Shown piece after piece: positions 34,503-46,151 of a stretch of DNA of 64,000 bases (the stretch's first letter is position 1; every line of letters begins with the position of its first letter). The notes under the pieces were generated by a model, which saw nothing but the letters and a program-made list of their open reading frames with translations, ran no database searches and was not told the DNA's origin. Source of the DNA: Thysanoteuthis rhombus (taxonomy: Eukaryota; Mollusca; Cephalopoda; Oegopsida; Thysanoteuthidae); contig OY735233.1 in NCBI GenBank assembly GCA_963457665.1, positions 20,164,422-20,228,421 of the forward strand, given 5' to 3'. The translations under genes and the position numbers were made by a program.

Positions 34503-34729
34503 TACCATGTTGGGAATGATCAATTAAAAAAATTAGAAAAAAGGGGATCAATGAATAAGATTCTTCTATTGCCTTTTGTTGGCCTGTGATCATCACAAAA
34601 AGTCAGAATTTTCGAAAATAAAAAAGCATGATAGCTACTAGAAATGAATTAAGGGACCAATTTAGAAACCTTGGTGCAGCCTTTACGTGTAAACTTATGT
34701 TGACAGTTTTGGTTGACAGTTTCTAAAAA
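34503..34729 (+). mobile_element. Family A element, internally rearranged
   Basis: CATGTTGGGAATGATCAATT, GGCCTGTGATCATCAC and AGGGACCAATTTAG, then a jump to the 3' end TATGTTGACAGTTTTGGTTG and GACAGTTTCTA. About 150 bp of the interior is missing. Confidence 0.65.
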
Positions 34730-36130
34730 TTTCGATTCTGTGTATTTTTGTTGCATCCCATGGGGACACGGCTTTCTCCTTTCTTTTATTTTTTTCCCTT
34801 GAAAAATCGGTCATTATAATATAGATACAGATATAACGCAGACTCCACACTTTTATCAGAGAGTTGCAAATCATTTAGAGATTTTATTTCATTCTTTCGG
34901 TTAGCACATTTTAGGGGTATAATAGCACGTTTTAGGGGTATTATAATTCTCAAAGATTTTACTTTCTTAAGTTATTTCACCTAAAATTAATCAGGGCTAT
35001 ATAAAAACAACGAGTGGGAAAAAAATCTAACAACTGTGTATTTTCGTTGTATCCCATTAGAACACAGCTTTTTATTTCTTCTCTAGTTTCATATCGATAT
35101 TTTTTGCGGCAACCACACAACTCTATAAGACACTTTTTCCATCGGTCGGTCAGTCTCTAATACGTGAAACATCAATTTACCTAGCCATATCATGTTGGAT
35201 TGATATGAAAATTGGTTCAGACCTTCGGGTGAACCACCCTCATCTTCCTCTTCCACCTCGTCCTCCTCCCATTACTTCTATCAGCGGATACATTGAGGAA
35301 CTTGTTTTTTCAAGCCTTGAAGATAAATTTTTTTTTGTAAAGAAGATTAAGTGACCATATTTCAAACCAGCTGATCACTGATGCGTGTGGACTTTTTACA
35401 ATTTTGACCAATTGCTGCCAAGCAAATCACTTGAACGAAACTCAGGGGAGACGACTCTATGATAAGCAATAAGTAGTTATTTCCCTGAACAAATTAATCA
35501 TTATAATATAGTATGAAGAGCAGACTCGTCACTATTATCATTAAGTAGCAAATCACCCTTTTTTTTTCATTACTTAGATTAGCACATTTTAGGAGTATCA
35601 TAATTCTTCAAAATTTTTCAGTTACCTTTTCCTCAGTTATTTCATAATAAAGTTCAAGGCACGCTCAAACAACAAGAGTAAAAAAAAAAAAAATCTAACT
35701 ACCGTGTATTTCCGTCGTATCCTTTAGATACACTTCTTTTTCAGGGTCGTAGCTGAGGGAGAGGGTAAGTCGATTTTTAGATCCTCACCCTGACCCTTAA
35801 TGGAGCGCCCCCTCAATCTTAATGAATAGAATATTTCCTACTATATTTCTACTAACATCATATAGTGTACGCGGCACCCAGGTTGAGAGCCACTGCACTA
35901 AATGTTGGAAGTGGAGGGTCTTCAAGAAACCAAGACCCCCCCCCCCTGGGTCCCCAAATCCCCTACTAGGCACATGTGCTTTTTTCTCTCTTTGATTTGT
36001 TATTTAAAAAAAAAAAAATCTCAACTTGAAGTGCTCATATACTTTACACCAGCTGATCAGTGATGTGGAGAGACGTTCTCCAATTTTGACCAATCACAGC
36101 CAGGCAGATCGCTGAACTTATAGTAATCTG
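34730..36130 (+). repeat. Family D direct repeats
   Basis: Blocks GCACATTTTAGGGGTAT(A), AGTTGCAAATCA, GTGTATTT(T/C)CGT(T/C)GTATCC and CAGCTGATCA(C/G)TGATG...CAATTTTGACCAAT recur in order at 34800-35110, 35340-35470, 35490-35740 and 36040-36110. A partial copy lies at 33180-33330. The apparent period is about 650 bp. Non-coding. Confidence 0.6.
35893..35906. repeat. hAT-like terminal repeat, isolated
   Basis: GTTGAGAGCCACTGC is the inverted form of the CAGTGGYTCTCAAC end of many hAT non-autonomous elements. The partner end was not located. Confidence 0.35.
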
Positions 36131-38746
36131 TTTGCTTTCTTGGCCCTCTGAGGACAAGTTGTAAAAAAAATCGAGAAAAAATATTTCTAAGGGCTTCATT
36201 GGGATAAAAATCGGGCAGTAGGCTTCCGATAATGTCTACAGTCGATTGTCGAGGTAAGCATCCACATTTTTTCCATATTTTGTAAAGGTTGCTCGCTTCT
36301 TTTTAACTATTTCCCCAAAACGTATACAAGAGTTTCCATTCATAGCTTTTTCTTACAGTACACCTTTCCAGTCGGTGGTTTTTTTAAACCAAAAAAAAAT
36401 TTGTGTGTGCGCTGTTTATCGTAAATAGTTCTGAAATGAATAATGTTGAAATCTATGGTCATTGATCTTAACTAGCGGGTTATAACCATGTGACTAGAAC
36501 GTTTTTTGGTAGTGACAAAAGCTTTCGGGCTGTTCAGTGTGTGTGGGTTGGTTTACTTTAGGACAAAGAAAGTAACTAAGAAGAGTGAGAGAGCAAACTT
36601 TTGGAAACTTTTCTTACATGTGTTTCGGCTTTTCGTCTCTTTCTCTTCGCTCGCATCATATAAATCAACGATATTGGTACTTCATTTAAGTCTTTCTGTA
36701 TATATATATTTTATAATTTCTGGCCAGGATTTTTTTGTTGTTTGTTTGTCTCGATTAAAGAAAGGATGCGACACTTAAGCGAACACGATGCTTCTTCCTT
36801 CATTGTGAATTCAACATGCTATCACATTGTTGCAATAGCACTTTTATTTTCTATTTCCCCCGCATAACTATGAACCCCCAAGTCCTAAAAACTATCTCTA
36901 TAGATCGGCTAATGCAAGGGAAAAAAGATGATGGAATCGTTTCGAGGTTTTTAAATGGCAATTTTTTTATTTTATTTTTTTTTCAACATCCTATCTAGTT
37001 CCCCGTCTTCTCACATAAAAGCAGTGGTAGTAGTTGAAGCTAGAATTAAGAGAGAGACGTGTAGTCCTTAAGGCCGGTGGTTGAACCAACAATATTGGGA
37101 ATAATATTTTAAGAATGTTAGACAGAAAATTAAAATTGTATTGAGGTTTCCTAAAAAGTTATGAATTAGATAACTTCGAAAGTTATCTATCTTTTCCCTC
37201 TCTTATAAACTCTCACCCCCTCCCATTTAATGACATAAATGGCCAACCATAGGTAGGTCATTCTTTCTTCTTCCACATGAAAACTAGAGTATACTTTTCT
37301 TTTATATATAATACATACGTACATGTATATGTATATATAACGTATAGTTGCTTATATATAAAGTATATAATACGTTTATATGTATGTTTTTATGTATGTG
37401 TATATATATATCCATATATGTGGAATATGTACAATTTCTCTTTTCCTACTTGACAAATCTGACTCGATGTGTTTTGCCAAACGAACCGAAAAAGAAGAAA
37501 AAGCTTTTAAATTTAATTTTGAAATTTAAGTTATTGGATTTTAATCACTTGTCATTTCCTTTCTGTTTTTCGAAAAGGTCTCCTTTTAGTATTTTCACTC
37601 TTTTAAAAGATGTTTTAGTGACTTTTTCATTTCTGGGGTATGTGTACTTTTAACGGGAAATGAAAAAATAGTTGTCAGTCACTACACAATAAACTTAGTC
37701 CAAGTTAAGTTACCAAGTAACTAACATGGGTTTTATTAAAAAAGAAATGTGCTACTCTATTCTGAACTTTTCTTCTAAGTTTTTTCTTTTTCTTTTTTAA
37801 AATGTTTAAACTAAAAAAAATGTCCTATTTTTCCACAAATAATAAATAAAATTAGTAAATAAAAATAGGCTTGGTTTGCTCTGCTTTGTCTAAACGTTCC
37901 CAGGTTTTCGCATTGTGACACTGTTACTTACACACACACATTATGTTATGCTCATCAATGAATGACTTTTTAATGAATGGGAATAAAAACTCTCTCTCTG
38001 CTGCTTGACTACCGACATTTAATTCGCATTCTTAAGGTTTTTTTTTATAACTTTATTTACTTAACAACTAATTAAATCAGTCTGCATCCAGGACAACAAA
38101 AACAAAATAAAAAAAAAACAAAAAACAAACTAGTCCTATAAGTTAATTTAAACATAGTCACACATGCACAGTTACACTAGTATGTGTGTATGACTATGCG
38201 TGTGACATTGGTATATAAAGATAAGAATAAAACTAAAAGCATGAGATCATTGTCGATTCAAAAAACCCTCTCTGCTTTTGTTTTCTTAAATACAGACCCT
38301 CACAAAGAGACTTTTGATTCCTTAATAATTAATTTTAATTGTAATTTTGAGCATTTTTAAAAAAAAATTATTTATTTATTTATTTTTTTGTTGAAATGGA
38401 TTTTATTACTCGATCAGATTTCGGTAGAAGTGACCCGCATTTTGAAACATCGTTTTGAGATGTTTTACTTACTTAAACTTTTAAATAGAATTAACTTTTC
38501 TTTTTCTTTCTCCGGCTTAGTTCTTGTCTTATTGTATTTTAATTATTTTATTTATTCATTTTTCTTTTAAGGAAAGGGGTCCTTTCAAAAGTCCCATATA
38601 TTTCTTTCTCTTAGGTTGACCCCCTTTTTTTCTATTCAACAAATTAGCCAGATTTTTTCGGATTTAAGACTATGAATTAAATTCCTGTGTAGAGATTATG
38701 TTTCTTTTTTTCCCTAGATTTGCACAACAAACAACTTGTTTTGCTT

Positions 38747-38797
<51 letters not shown>

Positions 38798-39480
38798 TTT
38801 ATTTTTTTACTGAAAACTAGATTTTTATCTATTTGATTGTTTCATCTTTTCTTTGTTTCTAGTCAAATTAATTGTGATTAGATTTAAATTAAAAAATCAG
38901 TTAAGAGTTTCAATTTATTCTAGATAAATTCATTTTTTCTGTTCTTTTAAATTCTTTAATTAGTTAAAACTCGATCAACTTTCGTTGAAAATTGAAAAAA
39001 AAATCGACTAGATTAATTTAAATGAAGTTATTTTGCTGTAATCATTCAATATTGAAACCATAGTGATTTTTGTAGGAAAAATTTCACACAGGAAAATCAG
39101 TTTTATTTTTTTTTAAATTAAAAAAAAATGATTTTTTTGATTCATGCTATTTTTTAAAGATAAAATGAATAGTTTAATTTGTGGTAAAATCATTAATATT
39201 TTGTTACAACGTGATATACAAATTGATGTGACTTACGTCAACATTTTACTATTGTTTATTTCATTTAAAATTTATTTCAATGTTATTTTTTTTATCAATA
39301 ATTGAATCAGAATACTACTTGATTTATTGCAATAAATAATTTGAAATATTACTTTTTCCCCCAATTTTTAGAATAATTTTAGAAAGATTATCTTAGCCAT
39401 GAAAAAATTACTTCTTTTCCTAAAATTCCCAGTTACCATCAAGATTTTATAAATTCAATTTTAATCATATAATACAGCAT
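36131..39480. other. AT-rich stretch with few recognisable repeats
   Basis: Unlike the rest of the window this block holds almost no dispersed family copies. It has an AT microsatellite at 38750-38793 and many homopolymer runs. Open frames at 36506-36778 and 37348-37653 are hydrophobic, low in complexity and not convincing. A donor-like CGAG|GTAAGC at 36249-36258 follows an ATG at 36232, but it cannot be tied to any exon. Confidence 0.4.
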
Positions 39481-39493
39481 GTTAAAATATGAC

Positions 39494-39784
39494 ACCACCC
39501 TAGTTTTACGGCGCTTAGTTCAAGATCAAAGTGTAGTATCTGTTCTTCTCCACGTCAAAGAAACCTAGCATTTGCTTCCGGTTTTCAATATGAGTCGTTA
39601 TTACGATTGTATTTTAATTGCTTTCTTCGTAAATTTCAATTTAATAGAATTCATAACAATTATTTTTGTCTTTTGGAAAAAAAAACAAACAATTAAGGCT
39701 TGAAAGCTATATTTTGTTGACGCTAGAAACACTTGGATCTTGAAATAAATGCCATGAAAGACTGGACCACCGAACTAGGGTAGT
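39494..39784. mobile_element. 291-bp TIR element containing a U2 snRNA-like segment
   Basis: ACCACCCTAGTT (39494-39505) is inverted as AACTAGGGTAGT (39773-39784), with one mismatch. Further in, 39522-39547 matches as I recall it the 5' branchpoint-recognition part of invertebrate U2 snRNA over 26 bases. Its inner half is mirrored by CACTTGGATCTT at 39730-39741. No Sm site or 3' U2 domain follows, so it is not a U2 gene. A composite or palindromic insertion is inferred. Confidence 0.55.
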
Positions 39785-40930
39785 ATTACTTGTTCAAAAA
39801 CTTGAATTAGTTTCATTTTAATCGTTTAAGAAAACTGTTACTTTCTTGGCGTTGAGGAAGTAATAATTTTCTTTGTTTGATTAAACTGACTGAAAAGATA
39901 TCTGAAATACATATCTTTTATAAATTGATTGTAGGAAAAAGTAATAGCTTTAGATTTTGGCTGGGGGGGTGAGTAAGAAATTGGTGGGGGGAAAAAAGGA
40001 ATATTTTAATTTATCTAATTTTAGTGAAGAAATCGTCAACGTTTGCTTTAAAAATTGGACAAATCAAAATATTACTTATTTCATTTAAAAGTTTTCTCCT
40101 ATAACTTCTTAGCCTTGAAATCAAAGTTATGTCATTTAACTTTACTTACATTATGACTTATTCTTCTTCACAACCGATCTGGACTGATTTCTAATTTCAA
40201 ATTAGTAATAGAATTACACTGGAAAAGTTTTTTCCCCCTTTATCTACGAAAGAGTTTACTGAAGTTATGGAGAACTTTTTTTCACTCTTTAAAAAATCAT
40301 TTAAATTTTGTGTCCTTGAAGGATTTTTTCGTTCAAATCAAACCATCAAATTTGTTGACCAGTTTTAAGAAATTTTATGGTGGTTTTGATAATGTTTTTT
40401 TGAATTGAATACAATTTGCCCTCAAGAAGATGAATTTGTTTCAAAACGGAAATTTACTAAAGGATTAAATTTATTTAGAGGAGTTCATATTTCATGCAGA
40501 TACTGTTTTTTTTTTTTTTCTATTTTTTTGAGAAAATTAATTTTTCTAATTCTGGAAAAGTTCATAAAATCTGATATGTGAAAATTGGAAAAACTTGGGA
40601 AGTAACACATGCAGTTTGGCTCAATTCTTTGGCAGAATCTGGAAGTTGCAGCTGTATATATGTAGACATGAGTGTCCGCTTGACCCTTTTCCAGGGAGGA
40701 GGCCTATATTGGGCGGGGGGGGGGAACATTCGGAATATATATTAGTGGCAATGCTGTTACATGGTTGGTATACCAACCACCATTTGTAGTGTAAGCAAGT
40801 AAAAACCAACAGTATGACAGAGATACATGACCTGACCTCAGGTGAGTAATAATATATTTTAAAAAAAAATTAATTAATTTTTTTTATGGGAACCTTAAGT
40901 AGGAGTTATATAAAACAATTGTACTGCGCC
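39785..40930. other. Non-coding stretch
   Basis: AT-rich, no gene recognised. A 10-bp G run lies at about 40713, and a perfect 16-bp palindrome GGTTGGTATACCAACC at about 40763. Confidence 0.4.
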
Positions 40931-40934
40931 ATTA

Positions 40935-41290
40935 TGCAAGAAAGCAAAGTTGCTTCCTGTATCACATGATACATGAGGCAATGATTCTGGCTCGTGACAC
41001 CTGAGGCTATGATTTTGTCTTCATTTCTCAAAAGATCTATGGAGACCCGATCATTATAGCAATTGTGGGGTTTCTATGGAACCAGTGGTGCTTGCCCATT
41101 GCCCAATATAAACTGCCTTACAGCGCCAAAGGTCTCCAATCGATCTGCCATTTACTATTAGTTTGGTGGAGAAGTAGATCAATCTTTGCTAGGGACATTT
41201 AAGTTTGAATTCGTTCTGCCAATTTTGTTCTCTGTGCTATTTACTGTTATGCCACCTGCACCTCCAGTAAAGTTTTAAGGTATTTCTTAT
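40935..41290 (-). mobile_element. tRNA-derived SINE, third type (minus), degenerate
   Basis: CATGAGGCAATGATT, ATGGAGACCCGATCATT, GCAATTGTGGGGTTTCT and TTATGCCACCTGCACCTCC parallel 44385-44690 in order. The tRNA-like end is recognisable mainly through GGTGGC on the minus strand; B-box decayed. Confidence 0.55.
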
Positions 41291-41699
41291 TCTGGCATAA
41301 AATTAACCCTGGTTGTGACTCGGTTAGTCTTTTGTTTTGAGAAGTTAGTCCAGAAAATTCTTATAATGTTTGTACCAAACTCATTCTCCTTGTTACTTTT
41401 GTTTTTTCCCCACAACATTTTGGTTTATTCATTCTATGGCCTTCTTCCAATGTAATATTAGGAAAAGGGGGCTCTTTTCTTCTGTTTGATAAGTTTTTCA
41501 CTTGACACCAACAGAAAAGATACCTCTCTCTTTTCATAAAGATTGTACATTTGAAGAAGAGTGTAGAATGGATCAGCTGAAATCATGTTCAGGTCTTTTG
41601 AAATTTGATCTTTGGTTGTTGTGTACTCTATAGTCATACTCTCAGAGTAGATGTTTTCCAGGGAAGGAACCTCTGGATTGAAGCAAGTATTAGTGCAGG

Positions 41700-42285
41700 A
41701 GATTAGGTGAAATTTCAAGCTGAATTGTTCAAAATGTGAAAAAGTATGAACACTTGCATACTGGTAGATTTTTGTTTAATGCTTTCCATATAAAGACAGG
41801 ACTCTTGTGATCTGACTAAAATTGTGGTTGCCGTCTTTATTTCAAAATGGCTGTCATAAAAAAAACAAAATTTGCAATATAGTTCAGTTGAAATTTCAAC
41901 CAGTATTGTTCAAAATTTGAGAAAAAATGTTGAAATTCACAAGATTTTTTTTTTATGCTGTTTCATATAAAAATGGGACATACAAGATCTGACGAAAGCT
42001 GTGGTTGCCACCTTTATTTCAAAATGTCTGCCATGAAAAAAACAAAATTTGTCTTAGAGTTCAGTAGATTAGTTGAAATTTCAACCAGAATTGTTCGAAA
42101 TGCAGAAAAATGTGAAAACTGCTACAATGGTAGATATTTAAAAAAATGTTTTTTCTTTTTATGCTCTTTTATTAAAAAAAAAACAATAAAAAAAGCAAAA
42201 CTGGATGCACACAGACAAAACTACCGCAGCCATCTTCATTCAAATTTGCTGACATTAAAAAAACAAAATTTGCGATATCCCACCT
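41700..42285. repeat. Three tandem units of about 180-200 bp
   Basis: Each unit carries GAAATTTCAA(C/G)C, TTGTTC(A/G)AAAT, TGTGGTTGCC(G/A)(T/C)CTTTATTTC and AAAATG(G/T)CTG(T/C)CAT followed by A-rich ACAAAATTTGC. Starts are near 41710, 41888 and 42072. They lie immediately downstream (minus strand) of the decayed protein gene at 42310-43260. Confidence 0.75.
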
Positions 42286-42309
42286 GACTGCTAGACATAC
42301 GTTAGTTGA

Positions 42310-43260
42310 TACAATAATTTATATCTATGGTTACAATGAATGTTTCCACTCACGAAGAATTGAAGGCAATTGGTAACTCTGCTCTATTACGCCAATTAAA
42401 AGTATATTGTGAGCAACACGGTACATCAAGTACTATGTTCTTCACAATATACTTTGAATTGGTGTAGAGCTTTTGACAATAATGCAGTTGCTAGATGCCA
42501 CTTTTTGTCTTGCTGAGCTCTTCAAACTTTCATCGATGTATCAATCCCACACCATATCTAGGTGCTTTGTGCTTTCCAAGGTCCTGATCAAGTAAGATGG
42601 GAATAGTCACTAAATGCTGCGCAGGATTTTGTAAAAGGCATATTGACTATGACCAAGCCATCTAAAATTTTTGCATCTACTGTAGAGGTGTCTTGATTCA
42701 AAGCTGTGATCGTCTTACAGTGATGTCCAATGAGGTCTGACTTTGTGCATTGCTTCAGCTCCACCATGTCCAAAACAGATGCTCATGCTCCATGGTGTCT
42801 GGAAAATTCATCTCTGTCTCCATTCTTGGAATGACAGGAAATGTACATTCTTCCAAATACTACAGTTGTTTTTCAGAGACTTAATTTGATATGAAATCCT
42901 GGACTGTTTTGCACCTGGTGTTGTGTGAAAAATAATCATGTCTTTTGAGATGATGTCTGACCCGAGAGTCACTTGTTTTTCAAGCCAATCAGTAACATAG
43001 GAATTGTATTGTCTGTATTGCTTTAAGGTTTTGGAAACTGCACTTTCTGCCATGACCTCCTTTGTTTCCAACCGAACAAGACTGCTGCTATCTTCTGTGA
43101 ATGAATGCCGTGATTTCTGAAATGTTGCAACCATTGCTTGGTCATGTTTTGCAAACTTTCATTCAACAGAGGATGACTATTATTGTGTAACTTTTGAGCG
43201 TATCTTTTCAGAAGATTATAAACTCCTCGATCTAAGCCAGTGTTGTAATTCACTCAATCA
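42310..43260 (-). pseudogene. Decayed member of an unnamed multicopy protein family
   Basis: Reading the minus strand through several frames: HPLLNESLQN, then EDSSSLVRLETKEVMAES with SYVTDWLEK, then IIFHTTPGAK and ISYQIKSLKNN, then KQCTKSDLIGHH, ILDGLVIVNM and FSDYSHL, then DMVWD and YIDESLKSSARQKVASSN, then NRAELP. The order (LDTK, PLFKRP, KSDLL, VLDGAVIVxML, VWDxYxxxSLKxxxRxKRG, NKTELF) is that of a long protein I recall as repeated many times in cephalopod and cnidarian genomes. Function unknown to me. Stops and frameshifts make this copy non-functional. A frame at 43337-43591 may be a further upstream piece. Confidence 0.65.
42378..42470. repeat. Hairpin of about 30-bp stem at the end of the decayed gene
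   Basis: CTATTACGCCAATTAAAAGT and ATATTGTGAG are inverted as TTCACAATAT and ACTTTGAATTGGTGTAGAG, separated by about 25 bp. Few mismatches. Confidence 0.7.
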
Positions 43261-43779
43261 AAGTACGTGTTATCTGTTAGTCCAATTACGCTACTATTTT
43301 CTTTGATTTTGGTGTTCATCTGTTCATCGCCATAGTCTATGAGCAAAAACACATAGGCTGATTTTTGTACATCAAGGTTATCTTTCTCAAATTCCTCATA
43401 AACCGATGGTACTTGTTGTTGCAGTAGCGCCATATCTTAGATATGAATAGGCAACCATTGCGCATAGTTTGTATGGTCCAGTGAGAACATACACAGAACG
43501 TTATGTTGAAGTCATTCAACATAGAGCTTGAAATCTGCTTCTCTGAAAGTATGCATGAATTGAAATTCGAAAAGTTAAATTCCCAGAACAAAGGACCAGT
43601 AATGGAATTGGTGTTATCTACCTCAGTTGACAGGATTTGAAGCTCAACTTTTCAACATCAACTGGTGGGAAAGATCTTTTTGTGGTTGAATAGTTTATTG
43701 AACCAAGAAAGAAAAGAAACAGCAATAATAAGATGGAAAAAAAGTAGTAATAAGATGATAATGATGAAGACTCACTGTC

Positions 43780-44170
43780 GCTGTACTAACCATCGCATCC
43801 AAAAATTCCTTCGAAGAATAAATATGGTGAGAATAAATTCTATTTATGACATAACTGGTGTTTTCCACTGGAAATCATCTAAGATAGATTAATAAAAACA
43901 AAAACATCTAGAAATATCTAGATTCTGGATACTCTAGCTGTTATTAATAAACTCATCAAAATAAGGCTCCAAAAAAGTTATAAAAGCTTTTTTTTCCAAA
44001 AATAAAAAAATATTCTTTTAAAAGGGGTCTAGCGGAGGAGTTGTGCAAATTTTCAAGTCTTTAGATAAAATGGCATAGCCAGGAGCATTGGAACATAAAC
44101 ACACACACACGCACACTTAAAAAAAAAAGTATAGAACCCTTTGCCATATTTGATGGCTACAGTTGTTCAA
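43780..44170 (+). mobile_element. Family B element, 5' end eroded
   Basis: AATTCCTTCGAAGAATAAATA, GGTGTTTTCCACTGGAAATC, GGGGTCTAGCGGAGGAGTT and GCATAGCCAGGAGCATTGG, then a short ACACAC run and the exact terminus CTACAGTTGTTCAA (44157-44170). Confidence 0.75.
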
Positions 44171-44339
44171 TGTATCGGTGTAGTGTTGTGATAAGCAACA
44201 ATGGTAATAGGGAATAAAACTAGTATATAATATAATAATAATGAAGATTGTATCGACCGAGAGGGTGATGAAAAACAATAAGATAAAGACTAGTAATAAA
44301 ATAAGAATAGTTGTGGCGAAGTTGCTTTGTTTGAGGTTT

Positions 44340-44690
44340 TAAAAGAGGGTCAATTGTTTTGAAAGCGAAGTTGCATCCTGTGAGGTGTGACACATGTGGT
44401 GATGATTTTAATCTCTTCTTTACAAACGATTCATGGAGATCCCAATCATTGTTTGCAGCAATCGTGGGTTTTCTCAGGGCCTGGGTGCTGGCCCGACACC
44501 AAACATGGACTGTCTTATAGGGGCCAATGCACTCAACTGTACTTCTATTTAGTTATAGCTGGTTTTGAGGTGGATTCATGCCTTCCCCCATAGATATTAG
44601 TATCCCGGCTGGAGTTTGAACTCTGTTCACGATTCCAATTTCCGTACCAGGAACGGTTAGGCCACCTGCCGCTTCAAAGGTTTGGGGTTG
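44340..44690 (-). mobile_element. tRNA-derived SINE, third type (minus)
   Basis: The minus-strand head has GGCAGGTGGCCTAACCGTTC (A-box-like) and CAGAGTTCAAACTCCAGCC (B-box-like). The body (GTCGGGCCAGCACCCAGGC, GATTGCTGCAAAC, CATGAATCG) runs down to about 44345. A second copy is at 40935-41290. Confidence 0.7.
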
Positions 44691-44767
44691 GGTTTAATAA
44701 AAAGAGCATGGCATGGGATTTAGTGTTGTCAGGAGACAAAGATGTGGACATATCTGTTGAGTTTTAA

Positions 44768-45122
44768 TTGGAAACTGTCAACTAAAACTGTCATCATAGG
44801 TTTCCTCAGTTTTTTAGTTGGTTTGATTATGTCTGTCTTGCATTTAGGCTGCAACAATAGGTTTTTCTCGTGGGAGGTCAATTTACAATGTAAATTTATG
44901 CTAAATTGGTCCCTAAGTTTGTTTCTGGCTGATTTCACTTTTTTTTTTTAAAGTTTAAAAAAAATTGTATTTAGTGATTCAACAAAAGGCGAGAGAAGTA
45001 ACTTATTCGTCGCCCCTCCTTCATTGCCAGTTTTTTTTAATGATCACACCCCCCCCCCCAACACGGCATGCTGCCAGAAGGCATTGGTCGCATGATGATT
45101 TCTATCGAGTGACTAACCAGAC
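44768..45122 (-). mobile_element. Family A element (minus)
   Basis: TGGAAACTGTCAACTAAAAC at the left, GGTTTCCTCAGTTTTTTAGT, GGTCAATTTACAATGTAAAT, then ACACGGCATGCTGCCAG and ATGATTTCTATCGAGTGAC at the right. A deletion of about 60 bp lies in the middle; a C run occurs at 45049-45059. Confidence 0.75.
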
Positions 45123-45345
45123 CTCTATCTTTAAGACTTGAGATTTTACAAGTACACGAATAATGAATGTGGGAAGCACAGAACGTAAAGGGTAGTCCAA
45201 GGCCTAGATGGGTATTTTTTTTTTTCCATGTGAATGATTGCATTTCTAGGTCACCAGGTCAGTTACTTGAATTAACTTATAATATGTGCATGTGTGATTT
45301 AATTCTATACGTTTGTTTATGTGTGCACACACACATTTTCTGGTC

Positions 45346-45480
45346 CAGTGGTTCTTAACTTTTTTAGCCCCATGCTCAGCTCCCCCACCCCCTTCGTGTA
45401 GTTGAATGTTATTGTTTCCTGCTGGACATAGTTTGTTCCCCCGTCCCGCAAATAATGCACATTTATTTTCATGGTCTGGA
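45346..45480 (+). mobile_element. hAT-like element, left end only
   Basis: CAGTGGTTCTTAAC at 45346-45359 matches the CAGTGGTTCTCAAC terminus of many hAT elements. A matching right end was not found nearby. Confidence 0.4.
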
Positions 45481-45814
45481 GCCGTTCAATTTGCTGTCGA
45501 GTAACATTGGTGCCGAGCTAAATAAGTTCCTACAAATGCATCTTTATACTCCTCATATATACATAAATTGGAGTCAGTTGTACTATCTGTGCTTGAGATA
45601 GTAACTAGCTTGCATCTACCAGGAGAAAAATACTGCTGTGAAACCTACGACCTTGAAGTCCAAGTTGAACCATGGGATGCAAGCTAATATACATGGTACG
45701 TATCAGGCTAGCAGTATAACATAATATAATATATTAATAATATAAAGCAACTTCTGATATGTAATTGATTTATTTCTTAGAGTGCTTGATGCATACAACT
45801 TTTTACTCTTGAAG

Positions 45815-45912
45815 TTAAGTTGTTTTAGAGCTGAGGCCCGGAGAGGGCAGACACATGAGCTAGTTTGTGTAGCAAATCCACATTCTACTAATATATATAT
45901 ATATATATATAT
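45815..45912 (-). repeat. Dispersed repeat abutting (AT)n
   Basis: GAGCTGAGGCCCGGAGAGGG, CTAGTTTGTGTAGCAAATCC and ATTCTAC(TA)n form the reverse complement of 13945-14115. The AT tract is at 45891-45912. Confidence 0.75.
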
Positions 45913-46084
45913 AAAATCCATGGTATGCATAAACCAATTGTCTCTCTCTGTCTCTAATTCAAGTAGTTTGTCAATTATTACTTCCGTTGTCTTTTAAGAG
46001 AGAGAGAGAGAGAGATGTACAAAGAATGGGATATTCACCAAGCTCAGCCTGATCTAATGAAAAAAACCTGTGGCTCCTTAGTGA

Positions 46085-46150
46085 GGATCAAACTTACTAG
46101 CAATATCTTTTGAGACTACCTTGCTACCCATCACTCTAACATCGCTAATC
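46085..46150 (-). repeat. Possible tRNA-like SINE head
   Basis: On the minus strand GTTAGAGTGATGGGTAGCAAG and, 35 bases on, AGTAAGTTTGATCCTCACTA give A- and B-box-like signals. No body was recognised. Confidence 0.4.
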
Positions 46151-46151
46151 A

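Noticed and set aside
36232-36258. A coding first exon (ATG...CGAG|GTAAGC) spliced to the kinase exon
   Set aside because: Joining it in phase to 48554 reaches a stop within a few codons, so at most it could be an upstream short frame; no independent support.
39522-39547. A functional U2 snRNA gene
   Set aside because: Only the branchpoint-recognition segment is present; the 5' terminal stem, Sm site and 3' stem-loops of U2 are missing.
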